Shown here in pieces: positions 18,436-28,441 of a stretch of DNA of 32,260 nt. The DNA comes from Longimicrobiales bacterium (lineage in GTDB: Bacteria > Gemmatimonadota > Gemmatimonadetes > Longimicrobiales > Gaopeijiaceae), in assembly GCA_029941275.1 (NCBI GenBank), contig JAPYQK010000002.1, positions 1-32,260 of the forward strand, read 5' to 3'. A program made the translations under genes and the position numbers. The stretch's first letter is position 1; every line of letters starts with the position of its first letter. Below the pieces are notes generated by a model. It had not been told where the DNA came from and did not search any database. It saw only the letters and a list, made by a program, of their open reading frames with translations.

Positions 18436-21300
18436 CTAGGGATTCAGCCAGTAGTTCACCTTGAGCACAAAGATGTTGTCGGCTGGCGTCGAGAATATGT
18501 CGCCCACATCACGGTTGAGGTCGAATCCGCCGATCCACGGATCCGTCCCACTGGGGCCGTCCCCCTGTAGCGCACTGATCCGGCTCTGTTGCCAGACGAG
18601 GAAGAACGTCGAGCCTGGGCGCCATTCCCACCGAAGGACGGCGTTCCCGATAAGGCTTCGGTAGCTGAAATCGCGGTCCGACACGTTGAACTCGGCCGCC
18701 GGCCCTGCTCCGTCCGGATCCACTGCGTAGCTTCCCCCTGGGTCCTGCGAAATGGTCCCGATTTCGGTCCCGTACCCGAGGAAGTTGTTTGTGCCCGGGC
18801 GCTCAAGTTCCTTCAACTCACGGTAGTTTCCGGTCGAGACGAAGGGCTCGACGTACAGCTGGAGTGACAGCAAGGGCGTGAACGTGACGTTGACCGTCGT
18901 CCTGAGCGAGGCCGTTGTCTGGTTGAGACCGCCGAAGATGTAGCGCCGACCGAAGGTCTGATCCGCCAAGACGTCCGCCACCGACGTTACATACTGGGCG
19001 GAAGCATGGCGTCGGTTGTACGAAGGTCCCAATTGGATCCGCCAGCGATCGTTCGGATTCAGTGTCAGATCGAAGCTCACACTCCGGTCCCAGGAATCGT
19101 CGTTTTCGGTGGCCCATCGATAGCTGAAGCGGGCCGTGGTGTTGCGCCTCGAGTCCGAGCGGACGTTCACGTCACCCGAGAGGCGCCTCGGCGTGCGCGC
19201 CATCGGCCCTCCGCGCGTCAGTCGGTCGTCATCGTGCTCGGGATTGTAGCCTGCCCTGCCGCCCAACGACCAATAGTTGAGGAACTGCAAGTTGAAGCTC
19301 GTATTCACCTCGGCCCAAACCCGGTCTCCCGCATAGTTCCACACTGCGTCCGGACTGCCTCGGACGTCCCATTGTCTGAAAATCCGGCCGGGATCCGGAT
19401 GATCGTAGCTGAAGTTCGTGTCCAGGATAAACCGGTCCGAAGCGGACTGGAATCCCATGTCGTTCACCTCGTAGCCTGGGCTGGAAGCCGCCATCGCGAC
19501 CTTCGCGCCAAACGCTCCCGCCTGCTTGGCGAGGTCCACCATCGCATAGTATCCGCCCAGAGAAGTCGCATTGGTATCCAGGGTCAGATGGTCTGCGTCG
19601 GGGCGCTGATAGTACCGGGTGGAAGACTGTTGCGTGCGGGTGATCACCTCAGGATCTCCCTGCAAATAGCTTCCGGTGAACATGGTGCTGAACCGGTACG
19701 TCCGATTCGACCACTCGTGGGCGAAGTCCACCCCTCCGGAATAGGCCGCGGAGTGAAGGCGACCGCCCAGATCAGTCCCTCCGAGGTTGCGGTTCACCGC
19801 CGTGCCGAAGAACCCGAATCGGGTGAGTCCGCCGCTGAACTGCCTCCGAAGTCTCCCCACGAGGAAGTTCGTCCTGGGCTCGACTACGGTCTGATCCACG
19901 GCTTGCGTGGCGTCCATGTACGTACCGATCTCCTGGGAAGTGACGGCCTCCATGAGCCCCAACGACCAACCATCCCCTACCCTCCCGGTGATCTTCGCGG
20001 CGCCTAGGATGGTCGTGGCCGCGGCCACGTCAGAAAACACCGCGCTGGCCGGCACCCGCCCAGAGGGACGTCGTCCAATCCGCCGGGAGTAGAACAGCTG
20101 CGGGGCTCGCCCGGTGCTTCCGGCCGGGCCGCCTTCTCCAATCCGGAAGATGTCTCCACCCTCCACGAAGAACGGGCGACGCTCCTGGTACCGGGTCTCG
20201 AACGCCGTCAAGTTGATGACGGACGGATCCACCTCCACCTGACCGAAGTCGGGATTCACGGTGGCGTCCAGTGTCACGTTGGACGCCAGCCGGTACTTCA
20301 GGTCAAGCCCGACCTCGCCGAAATGGTCTGACCCGCTCTGGTAAGGATTCTCGAAGCCGATGCCGGAAGGAGACTCCAACTGGAGGTACTCTCCACGAGC
20401 CGCCGCGTAAGGCAGGATTTCGAGCTTCTGGCCGGATCGGATGTTCTCGATCCCATCAAGATGCGCGAACCGGGAGGCCCCTCCCCGATCCAGCGTCGGG
20501 ACAAAGGGAAACGCGACCCGCTCCTGATTACGGAAAATGTTTCTTCTGAGCTGTATACCCCACACCTGCTCCTCATCAGGGCTGAAACGAAGCTGACTGA
20601 ACGGAATGCGTACCTCAGCCGTCCACCCGGCCTCGGTAACCTGGGTGGCCTGATCCCAAACGGGATCCCACGAGATGTCGCCGCCTATCCCTCCTCCGCC
20701 CCCACCACCCGACACAGCATCGCGAAACGAACCTGATGCATTCACAGCAAACTGATACACCGTTTCATGGTCGTGGTAACTGTCGAGACTGATGGTGATG
20801 TAGTCGAAGTCCCCCTGGCCCGCGTCGCGCCGAGCGAGCCGTCCCGTGACTGGTGACCGGTCGTCGAGCACGGCCCCGATGTAGAGCGCATTGTCGTCGT
20901 AGGCGATGCGAAACTCGGTGCGCTCGGTTCCGAGTGCACCCTCATCCGGATCCTCCTGGAGAAGATCCGTGATGAAAGGCGCCTGTGCCCACACCGCCTC
21001 GTCGAGACGACCATCCACGTCGATGCTGGTCTGAGTGCGGACAGCCCGCGCCCGAGGTGCCAACTCGTGGTTGTAGTCGGCACCCGAGCCCCCTTGGCTG
21101 GCAGCACCAACCTGCGCTTGCAGACCCGGCGGAATCCCGATCAGGGTGAGTCCGAGGAGACTCAGCCGAACGCAGACTCGCTGCGGAAACGATGAGGTGC
21201 CGAGGAATCGGCGCGGGAGGTTCGTACGTGTGTCCGTGCGGACATCCATGTCAGTATTCCTGTCCGCTCGGGAAGGGAGGAGAGTAGCGATGCTGCACAT
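18436..21300 (-). CDS. DUF5916 / CBM9-like domain outer-membrane protein
   Basis: ID VDGRLDEAVWAQAPFITDLLQEDPDEGALGTERTEFRIAYDDNALYIGAVLDD...DYITISLDSYHDHETVYQFAVNASG then long beta-barrel-like region; start may be the MDVRTDTRTN methionine within the ORF. Confidence 0.88.
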   Translation of the reverse strand: MCSIATLLPSRADRNTDMDVRTDTRTNLPRRFLGTSSFPQRVCVRLSLLGLTLIGIPPGLQAQVGAASQGGSGADYNHELAPRARAVRTQTSIDVDGRLDEAVWAQAPFITDLLQEDPDEGALGTERTEFRIAYDDNALYIGAVLDDRSPVTGRLARRDAGQGDFDYITISLDSYHDHETVYQFAVNASGSFRDAVSGGGGGGGIGGDISWDPVWDQATQVTEAGWTAEVRIPFSQLRFSPDEEQVWGIQLRRNIFRNQERVAFPFVPTLDRGGASRFAHLDGIENIRSGQKLEILPYAAARGEYLQLESPSGIGFENPYQSGSDHFGEVGLDLKYRLASNVTLDATVNPDFGQVEVDPSVINLTAFETRYQERRPFFVEGGDIFRIGEGGPAGSTGRAPQLFYSRRIGRRPSGRVPASAVFSDVAAATTILGAAKITGRVGDGWSLGLMEAVTSQEIGTYMDATQAVDQTVVEPRTNFLVGRLRRQFSGGLTRFGFFGTAVNRNLGGTDLGGRLHSAAYSGGVDFAHEWSNRTYRFSTMFTGSYLQGDPEVITRTQQSSTRYYQRPDADHLTLDTNATSLGGYYAMVDLAKQAGAFGAKVAMAASSPGYEVNDMGFQSASDRFILDTNFSYDHPDPGRIFRQWDVRGSPDAVWNYAGDRVWAEVNTSFNLQFLNYWSLGGRAGYNPEHDDDRLTRGGPMARTPRRLSGDVNVRSDSRRNTTARFSYRWATENDDSWDRSVSFDLTLNPNDRWRIQLGPSYNRRHASAQYVTSVADVLADQTFGRRYIFGGLNQTTASLRTTVNVTFTPLLSLQLYVEPFVSTGNYRELKELERPGTNNFLGYGTEIGTISQDPGGSYAVDPDGAGPAAEFNVSDRDFSYRSLIGNAVLRWEWRPGSTFFLVWQQSRISALQGDGPSGTDPWIGGFDLNRDVGDIFSTPADNIFVLKVNYWLNP

Positions 21301-21413
21301 ACCTGCACGAGTCTAACAGGTTCCGGTTCGGCGCCCCTGCCGCCCTCACCCCCGTTCCCGACACGCGCCAAGAGCGCGGACACCTGAGTTCCCAACCCGC
21401 GCCAGAGGCACGA

Positions 21414-21680
21414 TTACTGGTGGGGCCGGTCGCGCGCGCCTACTCCGAGGTCAAACGGAATGGGAACGACCGCACACTCGAGCACGGCGGGATGTGACAC
21501 CACGGCTTGCTCGACCTCCACCGTGCTGATGTTCTCCCCTCCCGAAATGATGATGTCCTTAACCGCGATGCGGTCCGCATAGGCGTCACCGGCACGCTCA
21601 AGGAAGTTCGTCGGGAGCAGTTCTTGGCGGAAGACCGGCGTGGAGACCGGTGGGGAAAGCGGCGATTCTGGCTGATTCAT
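21414..21680 (-). pseudogene. Remnant of an AMP-dependent acyl-CoA synthetase: N-terminal start fused in frame to C-terminal motif
   Basis: [20 protein letters not shown] (N-terminus) directly followed by [35 protein letters not shown] (C-terminal subdomain); AMP-binding core missing; C-terminus cut short. Confidence 0.88.
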
Positions 21681-21725
21681 AAAACATTCACTCCCGGCAT
21701 GGTCAGCGCTCCAAAAGCAGGCAGG

Positions 21726-22364
21726 TCACGCCGCGGCGTACCAGAGAACCGAAAAGAAGTGGCACGTCGAGCCGCCCAGCACGAACAGATGCCATATGAA
21801 GTGGTTGTACGGAAGACGGCGCCAAACGTAGAACACGACTCCCCCGGAGTAGAGGAGCCCTCCCGCGACGAGCCACTGCAGGCCTTCCGGTGGCACATTT
21901 AGCACCAGCGGTCGAATCGCGATCACCACCGTCCATCCCATGATCAAGTACAGGAAGGTCGACAAACGCGGGCGACTTATACCCACCATCAGCTTTATGG
22001 CGACACCAACCGCGGCGGCGCCCCACACGATGCCGAACAGGGTCCACCCCCAGGGCCCTCCGAGCACGCCCAGAGTAAACGGCGTGTACGTACCCGCGAT
22101 GAGCAGATAGATCGCCGCATGGTCGACCCTACGAAGACGAGCCTTGAGGCGGCTGTCGCGCGCCGCATGATACAACGCGGAGGTGAGATAGAGCAGCATC
22201 ATCGTCGCTCCGAAGACGCTGCTACCGACGATGTCCGCAGCACCTCCCCGTTCGACGGCACCCACGACGAGAATCGGCGTCGCGGCAACGGCACACAGAA
22301 AACCGACGCCATGGCTGAGACTGTTCGCTAGCTCTTCCCCTCTGCTGCGCGAGGTGTTTGTCAA
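21726..22364 (-). CDS. Hemolysin III family (PAQR-like) membrane protein
   Basis: EELANSLSHGVGF, YLTSALYHAARDSRLKARLRRVDHAAIYLLIAGTYTPF, HFIWHLFVLGGSTCHFFSVLWYA. Confidence 0.93.
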   Translation of the reverse strand: MTNTSRSRGEELANSLSHGVGFLCAVAATPILVVGAVERGGAADIVGSSVFGATMMLLYLTSALYHAARDSRLKARLRRVDHAAIYLLIAGTYTPFTLGVLGGPWGWTLFGIVWGAAAVGVAIKLMVGISRPRLSTFLYLIMGWTVVIAIRPLVLNVPPEGLQWLVAGGLLYSGGVVFYVWRRLPYNHFIWHLFVLGGSTCHFFSVLWYAAA

Positions 22365-22383
22365 CTATCCTCCCGCCACACCA

Positions 22384-23592
22384 TTACCGCCTGACGTACT
22401 TCGTCAGCCCGCCATCCACCGCAGGACGTGACCCCGGTCCTTCTGCCCCATACACGTTTCCGTCCGCGTCGACCGCGACGCCTTCTCCGGCCGTGTTCCA
22501 TGCCCGTTCCTGATAGGCGTGGCCCGGAATGAACGCGGTCACCTCGTCGGCATCAGCGCTTCCGATCCGGATTCCAGTCACCCAGCCAGGGTGGTTGGTC
22601 CCGCCCGTTTCGGAGTCGATCGCATAAAGCATGTCGTCCTCCGTAATGAACAGGCCGCTGATCCGGCTGAACTGATAGTACGAGTCGAGATAGTTCCCCT
22701 CCTGATCGAAGATCTGGATCCGGTGGTTTCCACGGTCAGCCACGAAAAGGCGTCCCTGTGAGTCCATCTCCAGGGCGTGGGGGGTCCGAAACTCACCTGG
22801 ACCGATACCGATCTCTCCCCACTCCTTGATGAAGTCGCCATCAGCATTGTATTTCAGGATCCGTCCAGTGGAGCCGGGCGCCGGGTTCTGACCTTGCCCG
22901 CTGTGCCCGTCCGCGACGAAGATGTCCCCGTTCGGCGCGGTGATCACGTCGTTCGGCTGATTGAGTTGGCCGGGACCACTTCCCGGCACCCCCGCCTGAC
23001 CGAGCCGCATGAGGATCTCGCCATCCGGGCTGAACTTGATCACTTGGTGGCCCTTCGTGCCGGCCTCATTCCCCGCGAAATCGGTCACCCAAACGTTGCC
23101 GTCGTTATCCACATGGATACCGTGAGGGGTGACGAACACACCGGCGCCAAAGGCGGCTAACAGCGCCCCTGTGTCCTTGTCGTACTTGACGATCGGGTCG
23201 ACCAGGTTGGTATCACAACCGCCGTCGAGGCCGCCTCCACACCGGTCATAGGCCCACACGTGCCCGTCGGGCCCGATATCGGCTCCTGCCGTGGAGCCCC
23301 ACTCTCGACCGTTGGGTAGGCGCGCCCAGTGCGTGATCACCGTCGGGTTAGGGTTCGGCAGCATGCTCGCCGCCGGATCCGTAACATCGTCGGCCGGCGT
23401 GCCGGTGGTACCGGTGGGCGGAAGGACGAAGCCCGAGGAAATGGCAGTTGGGGATACCGTACCCGCCGATGCCTCAGCCATGCCATCCGGGTCGGCAGCC
23501 ATGTCATCTTCCGCTGGCCCGCCGCATCCCACGGCAAGGGTCAGAGCGATACAGGATAGAATTCCGCGGCTCGAACGATCGGAGAATGACAT
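22384..23592 (-). CDS. Secreted NHL-repeat lipoprotein-like propeller
   Basis: Start at MSFSDRSSRGILSCIALTLAVGCGG (lipobox-like) with GAGGTCGTC upstream; blades LNQPNDVITAPNGDIFVADGHSG, FRTPHALEMDSQGRLFVADRGNHRIQIFDQEG. Confidence 0.88.
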   Translation of the reverse strand: MSFSDRSSRGILSCIALTLAVGCGGPAEDDMAADPDGMAEASAGTVSPTAISSGFVLPPTGTTGTPADDVTDPAASMLPNPNPTVITHWARLPNGREWGSTAGADIGPDGHVWAYDRCGGGLDGGCDTNLVDPIVKYDKDTGALLAAFGAGVFVTPHGIHVDNDGNVWVTDFAGNEAGTKGHQVIKFSPDGEILMRLGQAGVPGSGPGQLNQPNDVITAPNGDIFVADGHSGQGQNPAPGSTGRILKYNADGDFIKEWGEIGIGPGEFRTPHALEMDSQGRLFVADRGNHRIQIFDQEGNYLDSYYQFSRISGLFITEDDMLYAIDSETGGTNHPGWVTGIRIGSADADEVTAFIPGHAYQERAWNTAGEGVAVDADGNVYGAEGPGSRPAVDGGLTKYVRR

Positions 23593-23850
23593 GACGACCT
23601 CCCTGGATTTTGCGGCGATTACACATGGTGCGTGGGCTATCTCGAACGTCAATATAGTGAGTTGGCGCTAGGGGGTGGCGCAATATGAGCACGACCGAGC
23701 GGGCCCCAAGGAGAAGAATCCTCTCGACCGTCCCACTGCGAATCTGCTTACGCTCCAATGCGACCTCTGGTTGCAAGTCAGAGGAGCGCGGCCCACTTTC
23801 AGCATTGGATCGGTGGGAGGGGTGAGAGAGATTCTCCAAGGAGCCGAGCC

Positions 23851-24342
23851 ATGAGCAAATTGAGTCGCACAATCAGAGGGGCAGAAGCCGGAGCCGCCGC
23901 CGCGGTAGCTCTCTCCTTCTTCGTTTTCGATCTAGTCCGTCTCCAGCCGCTCGGCACGCCCGGCGCCCTCTCGGGAGCCCTCATGGGCCCCGGCCGCGAG
24001 TGGGATTTTACCAGCTTTGCCGGTTTTATCGCCGGCCTCTCGATGGCGTACCGGATCGCGACCTTCACCGCGGTGCATTTCCTGACTTTTGCTTTCGTCG
24101 GTATTTTGGCGTCTGTTCTTTTCGATTGGAAGAACGGGGCAGGCCTCAAGCCACTCCTCGCCGTGGCGGGCCTCTGTGTCGCGGCGTTCGCAACCACTGT
24201 TCTCGGAGCGGGATCCGCGGTGGCGCTGAAGTCACTGGGGCCACTCGCGGTTGTGTCGATAGGCATCTTCGCTGCGCTCCTCGTGGTCGGATACCTCCGA
24301 CTGGCATCCATGCCGGAGCCGGAGGACGAACCGGCGGCCTGA
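23851..24342 (+). CDS. Hypothetical integral membrane protein (about 4 TM)
   Basis: MSKLSRTIRGAEAGAAAAVALSFFVFDL...; several hydrophobic segments; GGAG upstream of ATG. Confidence 0.72.
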   Translation: MSKLSRTIRGAEAGAAAAVALSFFVFDLVRLQPLGTPGALSGALMGPGREWDFTSFAGFIAGLSMAYRIATFTAVHFLTFAFVGILASVLFDWKNGAGLKPLLAVAGLCVAAFATTVLGAGSAVALKSLGPLAVVSIGIFAALLVVGYLRLASMPEPEDEPAA

Positions 24343-24529
24343 GAGCCGGACGGACCGCGACCCCAACCTCTCCAGATGTACCCCAGTCCAGAGGTCTCCT
24401 AGGCTCACCCGAATATTGTCACGGGGCCATGCTTCACGTAGCGTGAGCCGCGGTTCCTGTGGACTGTACCAAATCGGTGCCACCCGGAGCGGATCAGGCG
24501 GAGGATGTCGAACGGTGCTGAGAGGCAAG

Positions 24530-25582
24530 ATGTGTGGATGCCGGTTGGGAATACTGGTCGCTGCTATTGCGCCCGCTTCAGGGATTGCCGGCCAGACCGC
24601 CGATGATGCCGCTGTACGGGTCTCAGGTTTCGGGGACTTCAACTATTCGGTTACCGACTCGGACCGACGGGAAGGCTTCCGTCTCGGGCAGATGGTGGGC
24701 CACGTGACCGCGGACCTCGACGAGGGCTTCACCTTTTTTGGTGAGGTCTCTCTGACTGGCGGCGACACAGAGTACGCGTTCGAAGTCGAGCGTGCCCGGC
24801 TGCGGTACGATTTCACCGATCTATTCAAGATTTCGGCTGGTCGCGTCCACACCCCGCTCGGGTATTGGAATGAGACGTTCCATCACGGATCCTGGCTCCA
24901 AACGTCCGCCATGCGGCCCGAAATGATCGCGTTCGGAAACCGCTACATCCCGACGCACTTCGTCGGTGTCATCGCGGAGGGCGGACTCCCCTCGTCGTCC
25001 ATCGGACTGGACTACAGCGTAGGAATCGGTAACGGGAGGGCCGGGGACATCGCCCGGGCGGGGGACGCTGGGGACGTCAACGGCCACCGCGCCTTGCTGG
25101 CCAGCATTCGCTCACGTCCCATTTCCATCGCCGGCTTGGAGTTGGGTGTGAGCTTCTACAGTGACCGACTGCTGGCTCCTGATGGAAGCGACGCCAATGA
25201 ACGGATCTACGCGCTACACGCCGTGTTGGATCGGGACGGTCCAGAGATCCTGGCTGAATGGGCCCACGTGACCCATGACCCCGCTACCGGCACGGGGGGC
25301 TTCCCCGGCTCGAACGCCTATTACGTCCAGGTCGGCTACCAATCGCCTGGCTCGTTCGACTCGGTAAAACCCTACGCCAGAGTGGAGCAAGTCGTCGTCC
25401 CGACGGGAGCCTACGTTTTCGCTCCCCTGGCTTTGAACTACGACGGGGTCGTTGTCGGAATCCGGTATGATCCCAGCCGGCTTCTGGCTCTGAGGCTGGA
25501 GTACCGCTACGAGAGGTTCGAGGCCCAAGCAAGCTCGAACAGTGTCTACGCACAAGCCAGCTTCGTCCTGGCAGGTTCATGA
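24530..25582 (+). CDS. Porin-like outer-membrane beta-barrel protein
   Basis: Signal peptide MCGCRLGILVAAIAPASGIAGQ; VRVSGFGDFNYSV..., alternating amphipathic strands, RARLRYDFTDLFKISAGRVHTPLGYWNETFHHGSWLQTSAMRP. Confidence 0.78.
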   Translation: MCGCRLGILVAAIAPASGIAGQTADDAAVRVSGFGDFNYSVTDSDRREGFRLGQMVGHVTADLDEGFTFFGEVSLTGGDTEYAFEVERARLRYDFTDLFKISAGRVHTPLGYWNETFHHGSWLQTSAMRPEMIAFGNRYIPTHFVGVIAEGGLPSSSIGLDYSVGIGNGRAGDIARAGDAGDVNGHRALLASIRSRPISIAGLELGVSFYSDRLLAPDGSDANERIYALHAVLDRDGPEILAEWAHVTHDPATGTGGFPGSNAYYVQVGYQSPGSFDSVKPYARVEQVVVPTGAYVFAPLALNYDGVVVGIRYDPSRLLALRLEYRYERFEAQASSNSVYAQASFVLAGS

Positions 25583-25599
25583 TCCCATTTGAGCGGAGT

Positions 25600-25845
25600 G
25601 TGATTTTTTTGGTTGACGGATTGAAGAGGTTGTTGAATAGGCCACTCTGGATGACGTCCGTATACGACCTCCGCGCGGATACCATGAGCGCGGCCTGATC
25701 GCCGAGAGGAATCTCTAACGTCGTGCGGCCACTCAGAAGATTGGCGCCGGCACTCGCACGAAAGGCCTGCGGATCCCCCGCCCTCCCGATCATGTTCACC
25801 ACGCTGGAGGTGCGCCCACCGAATCGGGCCGGATATGCGGACTTT
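25600..25845 (-). pseudogene. Internal fragment of a TonB-dependent receptor (plug/early barrel)
   Basis: Minus-strand frame YPARFGGRTSSVVNMIGRAGDPQAFRASAGANLLSGRTTLEIPLGDQAALMVSARRSYTDVIQSGLFNNLFN; no receptor sequence on either side. Confidence 0.8.
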
Positions 25846-25887
25846 TTGACTCTTGTTCCTGGGCTGTCCTGACATGCGATCCGCCAA

Positions 25888-26556
25888 GTGAGACTGCTAG
25901 ATTCCGCACCGATACCGGGTGGCGGCGAACTCGGCCTTTACCAACACGGCCAAGAGTTCGCCATCAGAATCGTGGATGGACAGGATCTCATGTGCACACG
26001 GACCCACGGATCGGAAGACGCGCTGGCCGAGATCACCTGCAGAAGAATCGCTGATCGTGCCCAGGCCCGTATACTGATTGGCGGGTTGGGATTCGGCTTC
26101 ACGCTGGCCTCGGCTCTGAAGCATCTGGGGACCGACGCCCAGATCGTCGTTGCCGAGTTGGTCCCGGCAGTCATCGAGTGGAACCGTGGTCCACTCGGAG
26201 AGCGTACAGGTCATCCCCTTCGGGACGGACGGGTGACCGTTCACGCGTCAGACGTCTCCGACATCGTGAGGGCAGAGTCCCGGTCTTTCGACGCCATTCT
26301 CTTGGACGTCGACAACGGCCCGGATGGATTGACCAAAGAGGGCAATCACTGGCTCTACTCTCGCCAAGGGCTGGAGGCTTGCCACCAGACGCTCCGCCCC
26401 AAGGGTCTGCTTAGTGTGTGGTCGGCGGGGCCGGACCGTGCGTTCAGCAAACGTCTACGAATGACGGGGTTCGATGTTGAGGAGGTCAAGGTGCGGGCGC
26501 ACGGGAGCAAGGGGGCCCGGCACATCATCTGGGTTGGGACGAAGCCGGAGGTGTAA
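25888..26556 (+). CDS. Spermidine-synthase-like (SAM-dependent methyltransferase fold) protein
   Basis: RILIGGLGFGFTLASALKHLGTDAQIVVAELVPAVIEWNR...FDAILLDVDNGPDGLT. Confidence 0.85.
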   Translation: MRLLDSAPIPGGGELGLYQHGQEFAIRIVDGQDLMCTRTHGSEDALAEITCRRIADRAQARILIGGLGFGFTLASALKHLGTDAQIVVAELVPAVIEWNRGPLGERTGHPLRDGRVTVHASDVSDIVRAESRSFDAILLDVDNGPDGLTKEGNHWLYSRQGLEACHQTLRPKGLLSVWSAGPDRAFSKRLRMTGFDVEEVKVRAHGSKGARHIIWVGTKPEV

Positions 26557-26614
26557 GGGGGAGCTCAACATCCGGCCCAACCACCCCTCTCCTCGCCCAT
26601 CGCATTAGAGTACG

Positions 26615-28264
26615 TTGCGTCCCGGAAGGCTGTATTCCCCCACAGGCTACTTCTTCAACAGTCTCCTAGCGCAGGAACCCGACTTGGAGCCTCCGATCAC
26701 CTCGGACCCGACAGCCACTCCCCTCGACATTCTTCGCGAGGTATTCGGCTACGGAGAGTTTCGCCCCGGCCAGCTTACGGTCATCGAAGCAGTCGTCCAG
26801 GGCAGAGATTGCATCGCCCTCATGCCCACGGGGGCAGGCAAGTCCCTGACGTTCCAGGTGCCTGCCCGGCTCATGGAAGGCACCGTGCTTGTCGTGTCCC
26901 CACTGATCTCCCTCATGAAGGACCAGGTCGATGCGCTCACCGAACTGGGTTTTCGGGCGACCGCGATCAACTCATCGCTGGATCCGGAGGAACGAGAGCG
27001 TAGGCTTCAGGGGCTCAGATCAGGAGAGTACGAACTGGTCTATTTGGCCCCTGAAGGCCTAGACGGCCGTTTGAGCCGGGAAGCCGGAAACTGGCCGCTC
27101 TCGCTGCTGGTGGTGGACGAGGCTCATTGTATCAGCCAGTGGGGCCACGATTTCCGACCGTCGTATCGGCGACTACAACGGCTCCGCGACGAACTGCAAG
27201 GCGTGCCGGTACTAGCGCTCACCGCAACCGCCACGAACGATGTGGCGCGCGACATCATTCGACAGCTCGGCATGAAGAAACCAGCCGGGTTCAAGGGCTC
27301 TTTCTTCCGTCCCAACCTGAATATCTACTGCCGAAAAAAAGGCACGGGGCCCACCCGCCGAGAGATCGCCGGGCTGATCAAGGCGCGTCCGGGCCAGAGC
27401 GGCATCCTTTATTGCTCCTCGCGGAAAGCCGTGGATCAAATGTCGGACTTCCTCTGTGATCAGGGGGTGCGGGCATTGCCGTATCACGCGGGCATGGAGG
27501 ATGCCGACCGGGCTGCAAACCAGGATGCCTTTGCGAGGGACGACACCGACGTGATCGTCGCGACCATCGCCTTTGGTATGGGCATCGATAAGTCGAACGT
27601 GCGCTTCGTCATACATCGGGACATGCCCAAAGATGTTGAATCATGGTATCAGGAGATGGGGCGTGCGGGTCGGGACGGTCTGGGTAGCGACTGCTTTCTC
27701 TTTTATTCGTGGGCCGACGTGAAACTTCAGGAACGGTTCTTGAGCGAAGTCGACGACCCCGATCTCTATTGGGCGAAGATCGAGGCCACCAAGGCCCTCT
27801 TCCGCTTGGTGGAAGACGGTGGGTGCCGCCATAGGAAAATCCTGGGTCACTTCGGCGAAGAGATCGAACCGTGCAGCTCGTCCTGTGATTGGTGTACCGG
27901 TGAAAAGGCCGAGGACCTAGCGGCCGAGGGGATGTCGGCCGTCACGCGCTCATCTCCCCGACGACGATCACCCGTGCAGAACGACCGGGTCGCGGAGCCC
28001 GGGCCGATGAGCGAGGACGCGGAGGCTCTTTTCCAGTGTTTGCGAGAGCTGCGTAAATCGCTGGCCGACCAACAGGGCGTTCCGGCCTACATCGTATTCA
28101 GCGACAAGACGCTTCGGGCCATGGCCGAAGCCGCCCCGTCCACACCCGAAGAGCTCCTTGCCGTCTCAGGCGTGGGACCATTGAAGCTGGAGCGGTACGG
28201 GGAAGCGTTCCTGAGCGAGCTGAGCAGAGCTGCATCGAGCCCGGCAGGTTTCGGAAATACCTAA
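26615..28264 (+). CDS. recQ: RecQ-family ATP-dependent DNA helicase with HRDC domain (exact start uncertain)
   Basis: [106 protein letters not shown], zinc cysteines [10 protein letters not shown]...CSSSCDWC, C-terminal HRDC-like segment. Confidence 0.93.
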   Translation: MRPGRLYSPTGYFFNSLLAQEPDLEPPITSDPTATPLDILREVFGYGEFRPGQLTVIEAVVQGRDCIALMPTGAGKSLTFQVPARLMEGTVLVVSPLISLMKDQVDALTELGFRATAINSSLDPEERERRLQGLRSGEYELVYLAPEGLDGRLSREAGNWPLSLLVVDEAHCISQWGHDFRPSYRRLQRLRDELQGVPVLALTATATNDVARDIIRQLGMKKPAGFKGSFFRPNLNIYCRKKGTGPTRREIAGLIKARPGQSGILYCSSRKAVDQMSDFLCDQGVRALPYHAGMEDADRAANQDAFARDDTDVIVATIAFGMGIDKSNVRFVIHRDMPKDVESWYQEMGRAGRDGLGSDCFLFYSWADVKLQERFLSEVDDPDLYWAKIEATKALFRLVEDGGCRHRKILGHFGEEIEPCSSSCDWCTGEKAEDLAAEGMSAVTRSSPRRRSPVQNDRVAEPGPMSEDAEALFQCLRELRKSLADQQGVPAYIVFSDKTLRAMAEAAPSTPEELLAVSGVGPLKLERYGEAFLSELSRAASSPAGFGNT

Positions 28265-28294
28265 TCGCGGCGCTCCTCCTGGGGAGGCGCGATT
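28263..28294 (+). terminator. Possible terminator hairpin after recQ
   Basis: AATCGCG...CCTCC-tgg-GGAGG-CGCGATT (one bulge) followed by CTTTCG. Confidence 0.4.
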
Positions 28295-28441
28295 CTTTCG
28301 ACGCCCCGCGAGTGGGGATCGCCACACGCGTTCCGGGCGATTCGAGCTCCCCGGGCGGACCCATAGAGGCTCTCCGAGACGGCTGACGGTGGGCGGAGCA
28401 TCAATGTGGCGGGGGAGGGCGATTGACGATACAGTGAACGC

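Noticed and set aside
19006-20007. 333-aa plus-strand ORF inside the DUF5916 gene
   Set aside because: Antisense to a well-supported CDS; composition typical of GC-rich shadow ORFs
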